A DNA stretch of 64,000 bases from Raineya sp. (lineage in GTDB: Bacteria > Bacteroidota > Bacteroidia > Cytophagales > Thermonemataceae). Location of the stretch: NCBI GenBank assembly GCA_025454915.1, contig JALONN010000003.1, forward strand, positions 124,001 to 188,000. Reading direction: 5' to 3'. A program made the translations under genes and the position numbers. The notes under the pieces are model-generated. The model saw nothing but the letters and a program-made list of their open reading frames with translations. It was not told the origin of the DNA and ran no database searches. Below, piece by piece: positions 15,130-25,066 of the stretch. Every line of letters starts with the position of its first letter. The first letter of the stretch is position 1.

Positions 15130-16332
15130 CTATTTCTTTCTTCGTCTTACTTTTTCAGAACGGATTAAATTAAATTCTCTACTACTTTGTCCTGCAATGG
15201 AGGTGTTTTCTGATGCTCTACGAAATAAATAAGGCATAACAGCTTCTACGGGTCCATAAGGAACATATTTAACTGTATTATAACCTGCTTTAGCTAAGCT
15301 GTACGAAATTTGATCACTCATCCCAAAAAGTTGTGCAAAATGGATGCGAGAATCATTGCTTGCAATATTTTTTTCTTTCATGAGTTTTGCAAGCAACTGA
15401 TTGCTGTACTCATTGTGTGTACCAGCACACAAACCAATTTTTTCAATATTTTCTATACAAAACTCTAAAGCTGCATTAAAATCCTTATCACAAGCCTCTT
15501 TATTAGGCTGAATGGGATCTGGATAGCCCATATCTTTGGCTCTCAGGCTTTCTTTTTCCATATAAGCACCTCTTACAAGTTTAGCACCTAAATAATACCC
15601 TTTATTTTGAGCATCAGCAAAAGCTTTTTTGAGATTACCCAACATATCAGCTCTGTAGAGTTGGTAGGTATTGTAAATAATGGCTCTTTTTTGATTATAT
15701 TTTGACATAGCTTCATAAGTCATGTCATCTATTACATCCTGAATCCATGTTTCCTCTCCATCTACAAGTAAATTTACATCTAGCTCAAAAGCTTTTTTAC
15801 AAATACGATCAAAACGTTTCTGAGCTCTCTGCCACTCTGCCTGTTCAGCATCTGTGAGAGGCTGCTTGGCTTGTATTTTTTCTAATAAAGCAAAACGGGC
15901 AATACCAGTTACTTTAAACACTGAAAATGGAATATTAGGATTGTGATCTGCTTTTTCTATGGTGTGTAAAAGTTCCTCTGTAGTTTCATCAAAACTTTTC
16001 TCACTTTTTTCACCTTCTACAGAATAGTCTAAAATTGCACCAATATGAAATTTGGCAAGGTTTTGGATAGTCTTTTCACATTCTTCAATTGTTTCACCAC
16101 CACAAAAATGTTGGAATACAGTGTTTTTTACAATCGTTTTAGTGAGAGGTATTTTATACTTGAATGCAAATTTTAAAAAGGCTGTTCCATAACGAACTAA
16201 AAAGTTGCTATTCATTGCCCAAAACAGATAATAGGCTTTATTGAGCTGTGCATCTGATTTTGAGGCAAAAGCAGTAGCTGTATCTTCAAAACTAAGAGGT
16301 AAAGAGGGTGAGGGTTCAGTAAGCGTCGCCAT
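15130..16332 (-). CDS. Proline dehydrogenase (monofunctional)
   Basis: 400 residues, FAD-dependent. It oxidises proline to pyrroline-5-carboxylate and passes electrons to the quinone pool. The TIM-barrel hallmarks are present: LVRGAYMEKE, ICAGTHNEYS-type LCAGTHN, LFGMSD, and near the C-terminus YVPYGPVEAVMPYLFRRASEN, with the paired arginines that bind the proline carboxylate. It lacks the aldehyde dehydrogenase half of bifunctional PutA, as is usual in Bacteroidota. The start at 16332 is 84 bp from the divergent DUF4290 gene, so the two promoters share that spacer. Confidence 0.95.
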   Translation of the reverse strand: MATLTEPSPSLPLSFEDTATAFASKSDAQLNKAYYLFWAMNSNFLVRYGTAFLKFAFKYKIPLTKTIVKNTVFQHFCGGETIEECEKTIQNLAKFHIGAILDYSVEGEKSEKSFDETTEELLHTIEKADHNPNIPFSVFKVTGIARFALLEKIQAKQPLTDAEQAEWQRAQKRFDRICKKAFELDVNLLVDGEETWIQDVIDDMTYEAMSKYNQKRAIIYNTYQLYRADMLGNLKKAFADAQNKGYYLGAKLVRGAYMEKESLRAKDMGYPDPIQPNKEACDKDFNAALEFCIENIEKIGLCAGTHNEYSNQLLAKLMKEKNIASNDSRIHFAQLFGMSDQISYSLAKAGYNTVKYVPYGPVEAVMPYLFRRASENTSIAGQSSREFNLIRSEKVRRRKK

Positions 16333-16362
16333 ACTATATTTTTGGATTAAACGTTTCGTTTT

Positions 16363-16393
16363 TTTGCTTTTTCAATTCTTTGCTTTAATTTTG
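16363..16393 (+). promoter_or_regulatory. Promoter of the DUF4290 gene
   Basis: TTTG (16363-16366), 19-bp spacer, TAATTTTG (16386-16393): a full match to the Bacteroidota sigma-A promoter TTTG-N19-TAnnTTTG. The ATG follows 23 bp downstream, implying a leader of about 17 nt. Confidence 0.7.
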
Positions 16394-16416
16394 GCAAATA
16401 TATACAAAAAAAATTT

Positions 16417-17124
16417 ATGTACGAATACACAACCAACGATACACTGCTTTTAAAAGAATACGGAAGAAATGTTCAGAAGTTAGTAGAGTATATCTTGACC
16501 ATTGAAAACAGAGAGGAGCGTACACAGAAAGCCCACCTGATTGTGGAATTGATGAAGCAAATACACCCCAACTACAAAGAAGTTCAGGATATTCCAAGTA
16601 AATTCTGGGATGATTTATTTATTATTTCCAAGTTTCAGTTGGATGTAGATTCACCTTTTCCTATGCCAGAAAAGGATGCTATTGGAAAATCTCCCCAAAA
16701 AGTTGAATACAGCACCAATCATATCAAATTCAAACATTATGGGAAAAATATTCAGCTTCTAGTGCAAACCATAGGCAAAATGCCTTTAGATGAAAAAAGA
16801 AAAGAACTGGAAGTTTATTTGTTTAAAATGTTAAAATCATTTTATCAGGCTTGGCAGAAAGAAAATATTGAGGATAGTGTATTGATAGAGCATATCCGAG
16901 AACTTTCTGATAGCACCATACAAATAGCACAAGAAGATGTTGCAGGAGATAAAGGTAGTGTGGAAAATAAAATGAAACAAAAACCTAATCAACAATTCTA
17001 TAGTAATAATCAGAATTTCAAAAACAATAAATCCAAGAAAAATCAGTTTAATAAGAATAAAAACAGAAATAAAAATCAAAATCCAAACCGTAATAACAAC
17101 AATAACGGAAATCATCATAAATAG
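16417..17124 (+). CDS. DUF4290 family protein with Asn/Lys-rich tail
   Basis: 235 residues. The N-terminus MYEYTTNDTLLLKEYGRNVQKLVEYI is typical of DUF4290, a Bacteroidota-restricted cytoplasmic family of unknown role. The folded helical part ends near residue 175; the last ~50 residues are low-complexity, Asn-, Lys- and Gln-rich, suggesting a disordered nucleic-acid-binding tail. It is divergent from proline dehydrogenase and 49 bp upstream of the glycosyltransferase gene on the same strand. Confidence 0.85.
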   Translation: MYEYTTNDTLLLKEYGRNVQKLVEYILTIENREERTQKAHLIVELMKQIHPNYKEVQDIPSKFWDDLFIISKFQLDVDSPFPMPEKDAIGKSPQKVEYSTNHIKFKHYGKNIQLLVQTIGKMPLDEKRKELEVYLFKMLKSFYQAWQKENIEDSVLIEHIRELSDSTIQIAQEDVAGDKGSVENKMKQKPNQQFYSNNQNFKNNKSKKNQFNKNKNRNKNQNPNRNNNNNGNHHK

Positions 17125-17173
17125 AATACTACATTCTTCACTGTTTATACCAACTATCTAATTTCTAATAATT

Positions 17174-17911
17174 GTGTCTGACGCACTTGTTATTATTCCT
17201 ACATACAACGAAATAGAAAATATTGAAGCTATTATCAAAAAAGTATTTTCATTATCTGCGAATCTGAATGTGCTTATTGTTGATGATGGTTCGCCTGATG
17301 GTACAGCACAAAAAGTACAAGAACTTCAAAATATTTATCCTGAACAGCTTTTTTTAGAACAAAGAAAAGGAAAATTAGGCTTAGGAACGGCCTATATTCA
17401 TGGATTTAAGTATGCCATAGCCAAAGACTATCAATATGTTTTTGAAATGGATGCGGACTTTTCACACAATCCTGAAGACTTGGTACGATTATACAGAGCT
17501 TGTAAAGAAGATGGAGCAGATGTTGCAATCGGGTCTCGTTATGCCACAGGAGTTAATGTGGTAAACTGGCCTATGAAGCGTGTTTTAATGTCATACTTTG
17601 CAGGAAAATATGTGCGTTTTATAACAGGAATGCCTGTTGCAGACCCTACTGCGGGTTTTAAATGCTATAAAATACAAGTACTCAAAACTATTGAACTTGA
17701 TAAAATTAAATTTATAGGATATGCGTTTCAGATAGAAATGAAGTTCAAAGCATGGAAATATGGATTTAAGGTAGTTGAAGTACCCATTATATTCACTGAA
17801 AGAGAAAGAGGCAAATCTAAAATGAGCTTCAAAATATTTAAAGAAGCATTTTTTGGAGTAATTTCCATGAAAATCAATAGCTTCTTTAGAACTTATCAAA
17901 AAGGGATTTAA
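17174..17911 (+). CDS. Polyprenyl-phosphate mannosyltransferase-like GT2 glycosyltransferase
   Basis: 245 residues starting at GTG (17174), the only start compatible with the conserved opening ALVIIPTYNEIENIE. DDGSPDGTA and the DxD-like EMDADFSHNPEDL are GT-A fold nucleotide-sugar binding motifs. ERERGKSKMSF near the C-terminus is characteristic of the DPM1/polyprenol monophosphomannose synthase family. It transfers a sugar from a nucleotide donor to an undecaprenyl-type lipid phosphate at the cytoplasmic face. It lacks C-terminal membrane helices, so it is the single-domain form. It probably forms an operon with DUF4290. Confidence 0.9.
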   Translation: MSDALVIIPTYNEIENIEAIIKKVFSLSANLNVLIVDDGSPDGTAQKVQELQNIYPEQLFLEQRKGKLGLGTAYIHGFKYAIAKDYQYVFEMDADFSHNPEDLVRLYRACKEDGADVAIGSRYATGVNVVNWPMKRVLMSYFAGKYVRFITGMPVADPTAGFKCYKIQVLKTIELDKIKFIGYAFQIEMKFKAWKYGFKVVEVPIIFTERERGKSKMSFKIFKEAFFGVISMKINSFFRTYQKGI

Positions 17912-17925
17912 TAACCAAACAATTA

Positions 17926-17955
17926 TTGATATAGATTGTTATACTATTATTTTTG
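17926..17955 (+). promoter_or_regulatory. Promoter of the OmpA-like gene
   Basis: TTG at 17926-17928, 19-bp spacer, TATTTTTG at 17948-17955, giving a leader of about 33 nt before the ATG at 17995. It agrees with the TTTG-N19-TAnnTTTG pattern except for the first T. Confidence 0.6.
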
Positions 17956-17994
17956 AAAGTATTACATTGTATTCAACTCAAATTATAAACCATT

Positions 17995-18852
17995 ATGAAA
18001 AGGTATCTTATTGTACTGATGGCTTGCTCAAGCCTGTTTGGATGTGTTTCTAAAAAGAAATTCAAAGTATTACAAGCTCAGCATACGGCTTTGGAGGCTA
18101 ACAATCGAACAAATTTGAAAAACTTAGAAAGAGCTGAAATTGCCTTGCAAGGATGTAATGATGAGAGAGCACGTTTAGAAAAAGAACTAGGTGATACAAA
18201 AGCCATGAATATGAAACTTATCTCACAAGCTACAGAAATGGCAATGCTCTCTAAACAAGGAGCTGAAAATCTGCAAAACTCTCTTGAGAAAATGAAAGAA
18301 AAAGACTTGCAAATCAAGAATCTTAATGAAGCAATCAACAAAAGAGACTCTATGACAATAGCTCTTGTTACACAACTGAAAAGAGCTGTGGGTACAGAAA
18401 ATGAAAATATTGAGGTAAATGTTGAAAAAGGGGTGATTATGGTAAGTATTTCAGATAAATTCTTGTTTACAACAGGAAGTTATGATGTAAACAAAAGTGC
18501 TTATACTGTCCTAAAAGACGTAGCAGCAGTTTTAAAAGACAGACCTACATTTGATGTTCTTGTAGAAGGGCATACAGATAATGTTCCTTTCAAGAAAGGT
18601 GATTTGATAGATAATTGGGATTTGAGTGTGAAAAGAGCTACCTCCCTTGCTCGTACACTGGTACAACAATTCCAAATTGACCCTAAAAGACTTATTCCCG
18701 CAGGTCGTGGAGCCTATGTGCCTCTTGCTGACAATGCTACTGCTGAAGGCAGAGCAAAAAATCGTCGTACTCGTATAGTAGTGATGCCTAAAATTGATGA
18801 GTTCTATGGTATGATAGAGCAAGGCATGAAGGGTGATGGAGGGAAAAAGTAA
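17995..18852 (+). CDS. OmpA-family peptidoglycan-binding lipoprotein
   Basis: 285 residues. A lipoprotein signal with lipobox LFGC (Cys17) is followed by a coiled coil (~residues 25-125). A C-terminal OmpA domain has VEGHTDNVPF, NWDLSVKRA and GRAKNRRTRIVV, including the Asp and Arg that bind diaminopimelate. It anchors the outer membrane to peptidoglycan from the periplasmic side. It has its own promoter and a strong terminator at 18875-18907, so it is monocistronic. Confidence 0.93.
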   Translation: MKRYLIVLMACSSLFGCVSKKKFKVLQAQHTALEANNRTNLKNLERAEIALQGCNDERARLEKELGDTKAMNMKLISQATEMAMLSKQGAENLQNSLEKMKEKDLQIKNLNEAINKRDSMTIALVTQLKRAVGTENENIEVNVEKGVIMVSISDKFLFTTGSYDVNKSAYTVLKDVAAVLKDRPTFDVLVEGHTDNVPFKKGDLIDNWDLSVKRATSLARTLVQQFQIDPKRLIPAGRGAYVPLADNATAEGRAKNRRTRIVVMPKIDEFYGMIEQGMKGDGGKK

Positions 18853-18874
18853 GGTTTTGTGTAAATGATGTAAT

Positions 18875-18907
18875 AAAAAAGACCTATTGAATAAATAGGT
18901 CTTTTTT
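18875..18907. terminator. Intrinsic terminator after the OmpA-like gene
   Basis: AAAAAAGACCTATT (18875-18888) pairs perfectly with AATAGGTCTTTTTT (18894-18907) around a 5-nt loop, with T-tracts on both ends. Confidence 0.9.
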
Positions 18908-19040
18908 ATTTGGTGTATTATAGATGTATTTTTGTATATAAAAATGAATGTTTCATAAAATCTATGGTGTAATCTTTGCTTATAAATGATTATCTTTATG
19001 GCTAAATTTGAAATAATCTATATTAAATTAAGAAGCACTT

Positions 19041-22040
19041 ATGAAGTATTTATATTTTATCTTTTTTTTACTACTATTTGCTCATATTGACAGTTTTGGA
19101 CAATTAAATTTTACACAATCATCGCCTTTTGGATTGCCAGGCTTTTTAAACAAAGCACACATGGCTTCTGCTGATTTTAATGGAGATGGTGTAGTAGATT
19201 TAGCTTCTACAGCAGGAACAAACCAGTTGGTTGTTACTATTATTGATGATAAGTCTGTACCCGGAACGTCAATTCCATATTTATCCTCACAAAACAATAT
19301 GGCAGGTATTGTAACAGGTGATTTTGATGGAGATGATGATGTGGATGTAATAGTTACACACCAAAGCTTACCCAATAGAGGTTTTTCTTTCTTTAAAAAT
19401 AATGGTGATGGTACTTTTCTATTTGTAGGTTTTGCTCCACAAGTAGGTTTTACGGATGGATATAGAAATGTGATTAGCTTAGATTATGACCAAGATGGTG
19501 ATTTGGATTTTGCTACCTGTACTAGTGTGGGTCTTAGCATCAGACTTATCATTTATCAAAATAATGGCTTAGGAAGCTTTACTCCTGTAAACATCCCATT
19601 AATAACAGATGTTTTAGCCAATGATTATCATCTTGCTTCAGGAATCTTCGACAATACCACTCAAAAGATGGACATAATCTTTGTAAATGGAAATGCTACG
19701 GTGTTCAGAGTAACTGACCTTGATGCAACACCATCAGTATCCACTATTTATACAGAAACCTTATTTATTACTCCATCATTCCGCCATGTAGCAGTTGGTG
19801 ATTTTAATTTGAATGGTAATATGGATTTAGCTCTTTCAAGTGGGGGAATAGCACCAATTGATAATGCTATTCGTATGTTATCAGGTAATGGAGATGGTAC
19901 ATTTACTACGGGTTCTGATTTTGTGGCACCAGCCAGTAGCAATGCAGGGAGTTTAACACCTGCAGATTTAGATAATGATGGTGATATTGATTTAATTTGG
20001 GTATTAAAAACTGTAGGGGATATAAGATGTTATGTAAATAGTGGTGGTTTTATAACACCTCCTTTTTTTACTTTTTCTATAGTTACTGAAACGATTACAC
20101 CAAATGTTGGGGCAGTAGCCACAGGAGATTTCAATATGGATGGTGTAACAGATTTTGCTGTGACCCGTACAAGTGGAGATGAACATTATCTATTCTTAAA
20201 TGATAATACAGGAGGTGCCGTGCCTGTCCCTGATGCTTGTGTAGCTCTTAATGCAACAGGTTTTTTACTCAAGAATATTTCTCCTTTGCTTACTAAAACA
20301 AGCGAATTGACTATTGAGGGTTGGTTCAAACCTAATTTGACAGGAGCTAATCAATATATTTTTTATAATGGACGTAATGGTACAAATGGATTTGGTTTGT
20401 ATATAGACGCAAGTAGTGAAATTTTTCTATACATAGAAGGTTTTGGCGATTTTGCAACGGGCTTAAGACCTAATAATGGACTATGGAACCATTTTGCCTT
20501 GGTAAGAAGAAACGATACGAGGTGGGGACTTTATATCAATGGTGTAGAATCTACCACTTTAAGTGCAACAAATACTCCCATAGTACCATCAGAAACTATT
20601 ATAGGAGCAGTGGATAATGGAGGGAATTTTCCTTTAGAAAATGGTTTGATACAAGAATTTAGATTCTGGAATATAGCTTTAGATGTAACAACTATTCGTA
20701 AATGGATGAATGTAAAACTTAATAAAAGTCATCCTAAAAGTTTCATGCTGAATAGTTATTTGCCAATGGATGATCTTACAATTCCTCCTATACCTGTTAC
20801 AAAAGATATAGCCTATACCATTAATACTAACTCTTTGTATAAAGTTGTAACCTTTGAAAATGGTGCAGACTGGTCAGGGTCAAATGCTGCTCCTATAGGG
20901 GACAATGGCTCATCAGAATTAGCAACAGTCACAGGACCAGGTATCGTAAATTTACGAAACAAAGTTGGTGTGGAGCTGAATTTTACAGATGATTTTTCTC
21001 CACTCAGTTTGCCCAATCCTACAGCTCCTTTGTATCCAGATGGTCAGATTGTTGTGAGTAGATTATATGACGAACAAGCAGACGACTTTTATCCAACCAC
21101 TACTCCAGCTCCATTGATTACAATTCCTCCTCAGAATTTTAGTAAAGTAAACTGGATAATACGTGATTTTAGCCCAGATGCAGATTTGAACTTTAATGCT
21201 TTGGCAGAAATTATTTTTAATATAAAAGATAATCAATTTAGAACAGGTTTATATCCGATTCTCAATACTCCTTCCGACCCAAACCCGTTGGCTGCAGGTT
21301 TTAAAATTTTTACAAGACCTATCAATTCTAATGATCAAGCAGATTGGATATATTTGGGTGAAGGAACAGGATTTGGTAGCTTGCGTTCTAGAAGACCTTC
21401 AAATAATGCCAGTGAATTTGGTAGAACCACAGGAACAGGAACGAGTGATGGGGGAGGTATGTTTACTATTGGAGCAGATCTTTCTATTTTACCAGTTCAT
21501 CTAGTCAGTTTTACGGGTAAAAAGGTAGACAGAACAACAAATATGTTAGAATGGCAAACATCTTTTGAATATAATAATGAAATATTTGAGATAGAAAAAA
21601 GCTATGATGCTAAAAACTATTTTAAGATTGGTTTTGTAGAAGGGCAAAGAAATTCTAACAAAAACAAAAAATATACTTTTGAAGATAAGTATGCAACAGA
21701 GTCAGCATATTATAGACTTATTCAGAAAGATGTAGATGGAAAAAAGAATCATAGTAAAGTTGTTTTTATAGCAATTGATGATGTTTCTGCTCAAACGCTT
21801 AAAGTTTATCCCAATCCAGTCTCAAATGTAATCAATCTGGATGTGCAAGTCTACGAAAATGAGGAGTTTGAATTAAATATACAGAATCCTTATGGAGAAA
21901 AAATATTAGTTTTACAAGGGACAAAGTCCATTATAGAAAAGGATTTAAACAAACAAATTCAAGATTTACCCAAAGGATTATATATTATAAAATTATCAAA
22001 TCCTTATAAAACTTATTCAACTAAATTTATCAAAAATTAA
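19041..22040 (+). CDS. Giant surface protein: FG-GAP/VCBS repeats, LamG-like domain, T9SS tail (paralog A)
   Basis: 999 residues with signal peptide (to IDSFGQ). Residues ~25-390 hold six or seven FG-GAP/VCBS repeats with Ca-binding loops (DFNGDGVVD, DYDQDGDLD, DLDNDGDID, DFNMDGVTD). Residues ~400-560 form a LamG/concanavalin-like domain (LTIEGWFKPN, EFRFWNIALD). A further region includes LYPILNTPSDPN. The last ~80 residues are a type A sorting domain (LKVYPNPVSNVINLD). It is predicted to be cell-surface attached or secreted through the T9SS, with an adhesive or glycan-binding role. It is paralogous over its full length to the next gene, 58 bp downstream. Confidence 0.88.
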   Translation: MKYLYFIFFLLLFAHIDSFGQLNFTQSSPFGLPGFLNKAHMASADFNGDGVVDLASTAGTNQLVVTIIDDKSVPGTSIPYLSSQNNMAGIVTGDFDGDDDVDVIVTHQSLPNRGFSFFKNNGDGTFLFVGFAPQVGFTDGYRNVISLDYDQDGDLDFATCTSVGLSIRLIIYQNNGLGSFTPVNIPLITDVLANDYHLASGIFDNTTQKMDIIFVNGNATVFRVTDLDATPSVSTIYTETLFITPSFRHVAVGDFNLNGNMDLALSSGGIAPIDNAIRMLSGNGDGTFTTGSDFVAPASSNAGSLTPADLDNDGDIDLIWVLKTVGDIRCYVNSGGFITPPFFTFSIVTETITPNVGAVATGDFNMDGVTDFAVTRTSGDEHYLFLNDNTGGAVPVPDACVALNATGFLLKNISPLLTKTSELTIEGWFKPNLTGANQYIFYNGRNGTNGFGLYIDASSEIFLYIEGFGDFATGLRPNNGLWNHFALVRRNDTRWGLYINGVESTTLSATNTPIVPSETIIGAVDNGGNFPLENGLIQEFRFWNIALDVTTIRKWMNVKLNKSHPKSFMLNSYLPMDDLTIPPIPVTKDIAYTINTNSLYKVVTFENGADWSGSNAAPIGDNGSSELATVTGPGIVNLRNKVGVELNFTDDFSPLSLPNPTAPLYPDGQIVVSRLYDEQADDFYPTTTPAPLITIPPQNFSKVNWIIRDFSPDADLNFNALAEIIFNIKDNQFRTGLYPILNTPSDPNPLAAGFKIFTRPINSNDQADWIYLGEGTGFGSLRSRRPSNNASEFGRTTGTGTSDGGGMFTIGADLSILPVHLVSFTGKKVDRTTNMLEWQTSFEYNNEIFEIEKSYDAKNYFKIGFVEGQRNSNKNKKYTFEDKYATESAYYRLIQKDVDGKKNHSKVVFIAIDDVSAQTLKVYPNPVSNVINLDVQVYENEEFELNIQNPYGEKILVLQGTKSIIEKDLNKQIQDLPKGLYIIKLSNPYKTYSTKFIKN

Positions 22041-22098
22041 GATTTTTTACTATATTCAAAAACAAGACGCTTAATAACTCTTAAAAACTTTACATGAT

Positions 22099-25050
22099 AT
22101 GAAAATTGTACAAAATGCATTATTTTTTTTAGTTCTATTGCTGTTACCAGATAAAATATGGGGACAGCTATCCTTTGGAGCACATAACAATGTAGGCGTA
22201 GGAGGTTTTGGAGGACAAAAAAGTTATTTGGTTACAGCCGACTTGAATGGTGATGGAGTCTCAGATTTAATAGGAAGTAATGAAACCAATCAATTGCGTG
22301 TGATATTACTCAATGAAGATGGTCTGTTCTTGTCATCAACTCCTCTGCCAGGTCCCAATAATATGTATGCGGTAGTAGCTGCTGACTTTGACTTAGATGG
22401 TGATGTAGATATTGCAGCCATTGATGGTGTGGCTTATGCTCTTCAACTATTTAAAAATAACGGTAATGGAACATTTGGAGGAGCTACAAACTTTAATATC
22501 CCTAATACTCCCCCAATAAATGCAAATGGAGCTCGAGAATTAATTTCTTATGATTACAATCAAGATGGTTTTTTAGATTTAATTTCTTTTGTTAGAAGAG
22601 CTGACGGGGTTTATGCCTTAGCAATGTTTGAAAATAATACTTTAGGAGGCTTTATACCTTCTAGAAGTCCCATATCTGGACTTTTGGCTACTTACAACAA
22701 TAAGCATAAAATGGCTTTTGGAGTTATGGATAATATTTCTGGGAAGGTAGATATATTTTTAGTCATGAATGGACAGGATTTGTATAAAATATCTGATGTT
22801 ACAAGTTCTCCTACTGGTGTTCTTTTTTATGCAGGTACAGGTGGAGATACATTCACTGATGTAAAAGTAGGAGATTTTAACCTAGATGGTAATACAGATA
22901 TTACTTTTGCAAGTAAAGGAAATGCAGGTTTTAATAATTATTTAAAAGTATCTCAAGGAAATGGTATAGGTGGCATATTAGACTATTATCAACTAAATTT
23001 CGTAGCAGATACAGATTTAGAGAACATCACAGTACAAGACATAGATAATGATACGGATTTAGATATTTTAGTAAGTAAACAAGGAAACCTTGGTGGTGAT
23101 CCTAATAGAAAAGTTTTGATTTTTGAAAATCTAATCATAGATACTTTTCCTTTTACAGATTTTAACTTGGCAGCCCCTGTTGTGATACCAACTAATAATC
23201 AGCCTGCTCAAATAGCTATTGCCGATTTCAATGTGGATGGAAAATTAGACTTTGCAGTACCCATTATAGGAGGGGATGATATAGACAGATTCCTGAATAC
23301 TTCGCCAGTAGCTGATGCTCCTATTGTTCCTGATGCAAGTATTAATGTAAATGGGGCGGGTTTTATTAACACATCTCTATTATTATCCAAAACTACTAAT
23401 TTTACCATAGAAGGTTATTTTATTGCTGATCCAGCCTTTACTACACACAGACAATATCTGTTCTATAATGGTTTTACTGGTTTAAATGGTTTCGGTTTAT
23501 ACATAGATGATACAGGTTCAGGAGAATTATTTATTGAGGGAGTAGATAATGTAGGAAATCCTTTTGATTTTTCAACAGGAATGAATGTTACCTCTTCTAC
23601 AGAATGGCAACATTTTGCAGTAGTAGTAGATAAAAGCAATAACTGGCACTTTTACCTTAATGGTACACCAAGATTTAATATATCTTTGATTGGCATAATG
23701 CAACCAACCAATACAACTCTTATTGGTGCAAGGAATCTTACAGTACCACCAGCAAATCTAGGTATTGATACTGGAAATTTACAAGAATATCGTTTTTGGA
23801 ATGTAGCATTAGATACTAAAACTATCAGAGAATGGATGCATGTGCAATTAGATAATACTCATACTTTCTATTTTACACTCAATAGTTATTTTCCTTTAAA
23901 TGAAAATGCAGGTTCAATCGTAAGAGATTTGGCTTACACCTTAAATCCTATTTCTTTGTATAAAACTGGAACAATTATTAATCCAGCAGGTTGGGATAAT
24001 ACAGATAGTGCACCTATTGGCGATAATGGCTCAGGAGAGGTAGAAAATGCAACAGCAGATATTAATTCAAGAATTAAGACAGGCATTGAAATTGATTTTC
24101 AGACTCCATCTGGAGGGAGTTTAGCAATTTCAAGAATGTTTGAAGAAAAAGAACCTACTTTCTACCCTAATGACCCAAGTCTAATTTATAGTAAAGTTTT
24201 TTGGACATTTAGACAATATGGAGGAAGTGCTACATTTCCTGATTTGGATGAATTAATCATAGATATCAAAGATGATCAGTTTATCAGTGGATTGTATCCA
24301 ATTCTTAATACACCATCAGATCCTAACTCAGCTGCAAATTCTTTTAAGCTATTTATGCGTCCTGTTGGTTCAACTAATCAAGCAGACTGGGTACAGGTAG
24401 GTATAGGCAGTGGATTTGGTAGCTTGCGAGCTAGACGTCCAGGGAGCACCGTTTCAGAATTTGGTAGGGAATTGGTAGTAGGAGTAGATCCAAATACTTT
24501 GCCAGTTCGCCTGATTAGTTTTGAAGGAAAGAAAATTGATGCATCTACAAATATATTGGACTGGATAACCAGCTTTGAGTTTGACAATGTAGGTTTTGAG
24601 GTGGAGAAGAGTTATGATGCTAAAAACTTCTTTAAGATAGGAACATTGGCAGGTCAGGAAAAAACAACGGAAAAGACAAAGTATCAATATGAGGATAAGT
24701 ATGGTTTAGAATCTGCTTATTACAGACTCAGACAAAAAGATAAAAGTGGAAAAGTAAGTTACAGCAAAGTAATTTATGTATCTTCATGGGATATTAATGG
24801 TTCAACCTTAAAAGTTTATCCAAATCCTGTGAGTACAGAAATGTACTTGAATGTAAAAGTAAGTGAAGATGAAGAGTTAGTTTTAAGTATTCAATCTGTC
24901 TATGGAGAGCAAGTTTTATTATTACAAGGAACAAAATCATCTATAGAACAGCAACTGAATAAAAAAATCCAAAATTTTTCTAAAGGTTTATATCTCTTAA
25001 AACTCTCTAGTCCTTATAAAACTTATTCAACTAAATTTATCAAAAATTAA
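22099..25050 (+). CDS. Giant surface protein, tandem paralog B
   Basis: 983 residues with the same order of parts as its upstream neighbour: signal peptide (to KIWGQ), FG-GAP/VCBS repeats (DLNGDGVSD, DFDLDGDVD, DYNQDGFLD, DFNVDGKLD), a LamG-like domain (FTIEGYFIAD, EYRFWNVALD), the LYPILNTPSDPN region and a T9SS sorting domain (LKVYPNPVSTEMYLN). The final 40 nt are identical in the two genes although the rest has diverged. Located between paralog A and a membrane TPR gene with short gaps (58 and 16 bp), so a three-gene transcript is likely. Confidence 0.88.
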   Translation: MKIVQNALFFLVLLLLPDKIWGQLSFGAHNNVGVGGFGGQKSYLVTADLNGDGVSDLIGSNETNQLRVILLNEDGLFLSSTPLPGPNNMYAVVAADFDLDGDVDIAAIDGVAYALQLFKNNGNGTFGGATNFNIPNTPPINANGARELISYDYNQDGFLDLISFVRRADGVYALAMFENNTLGGFIPSRSPISGLLATYNNKHKMAFGVMDNISGKVDIFLVMNGQDLYKISDVTSSPTGVLFYAGTGGDTFTDVKVGDFNLDGNTDITFASKGNAGFNNYLKVSQGNGIGGILDYYQLNFVADTDLENITVQDIDNDTDLDILVSKQGNLGGDPNRKVLIFENLIIDTFPFTDFNLAAPVVIPTNNQPAQIAIADFNVDGKLDFAVPIIGGDDIDRFLNTSPVADAPIVPDASINVNGAGFINTSLLLSKTTNFTIEGYFIADPAFTTHRQYLFYNGFTGLNGFGLYIDDTGSGELFIEGVDNVGNPFDFSTGMNVTSSTEWQHFAVVVDKSNNWHFYLNGTPRFNISLIGIMQPTNTTLIGARNLTVPPANLGIDTGNLQEYRFWNVALDTKTIREWMHVQLDNTHTFYFTLNSYFPLNENAGSIVRDLAYTLNPISLYKTGTIINPAGWDNTDSAPIGDNGSGEVENATADINSRIKTGIEIDFQTPSGGSLAISRMFEEKEPTFYPNDPSLIYSKVFWTFRQYGGSATFPDLDELIIDIKDDQFISGLYPILNTPSDPNSAANSFKLFMRPVGSTNQADWVQVGIGSGFGSLRARRPGSTVSEFGRELVVGVDPNTLPVRLISFEGKKIDASTNILDWITSFEFDNVGFEVEKSYDAKNFFKIGTLAGQEKTTEKTKYQYEDKYGLESAYYRLRQKDKSGKVSYSKVIYVSSWDINGSTLKVYPNPVSTEMYLNVKVSEDEELVLSIQSVYGEQVLLLQGTKSSIEQQLNKKIQNFSKGLYLLKLSSPYKTYSTKFIKN

Positions 25051-25066
25051 ACTTCTATAAGAACTT

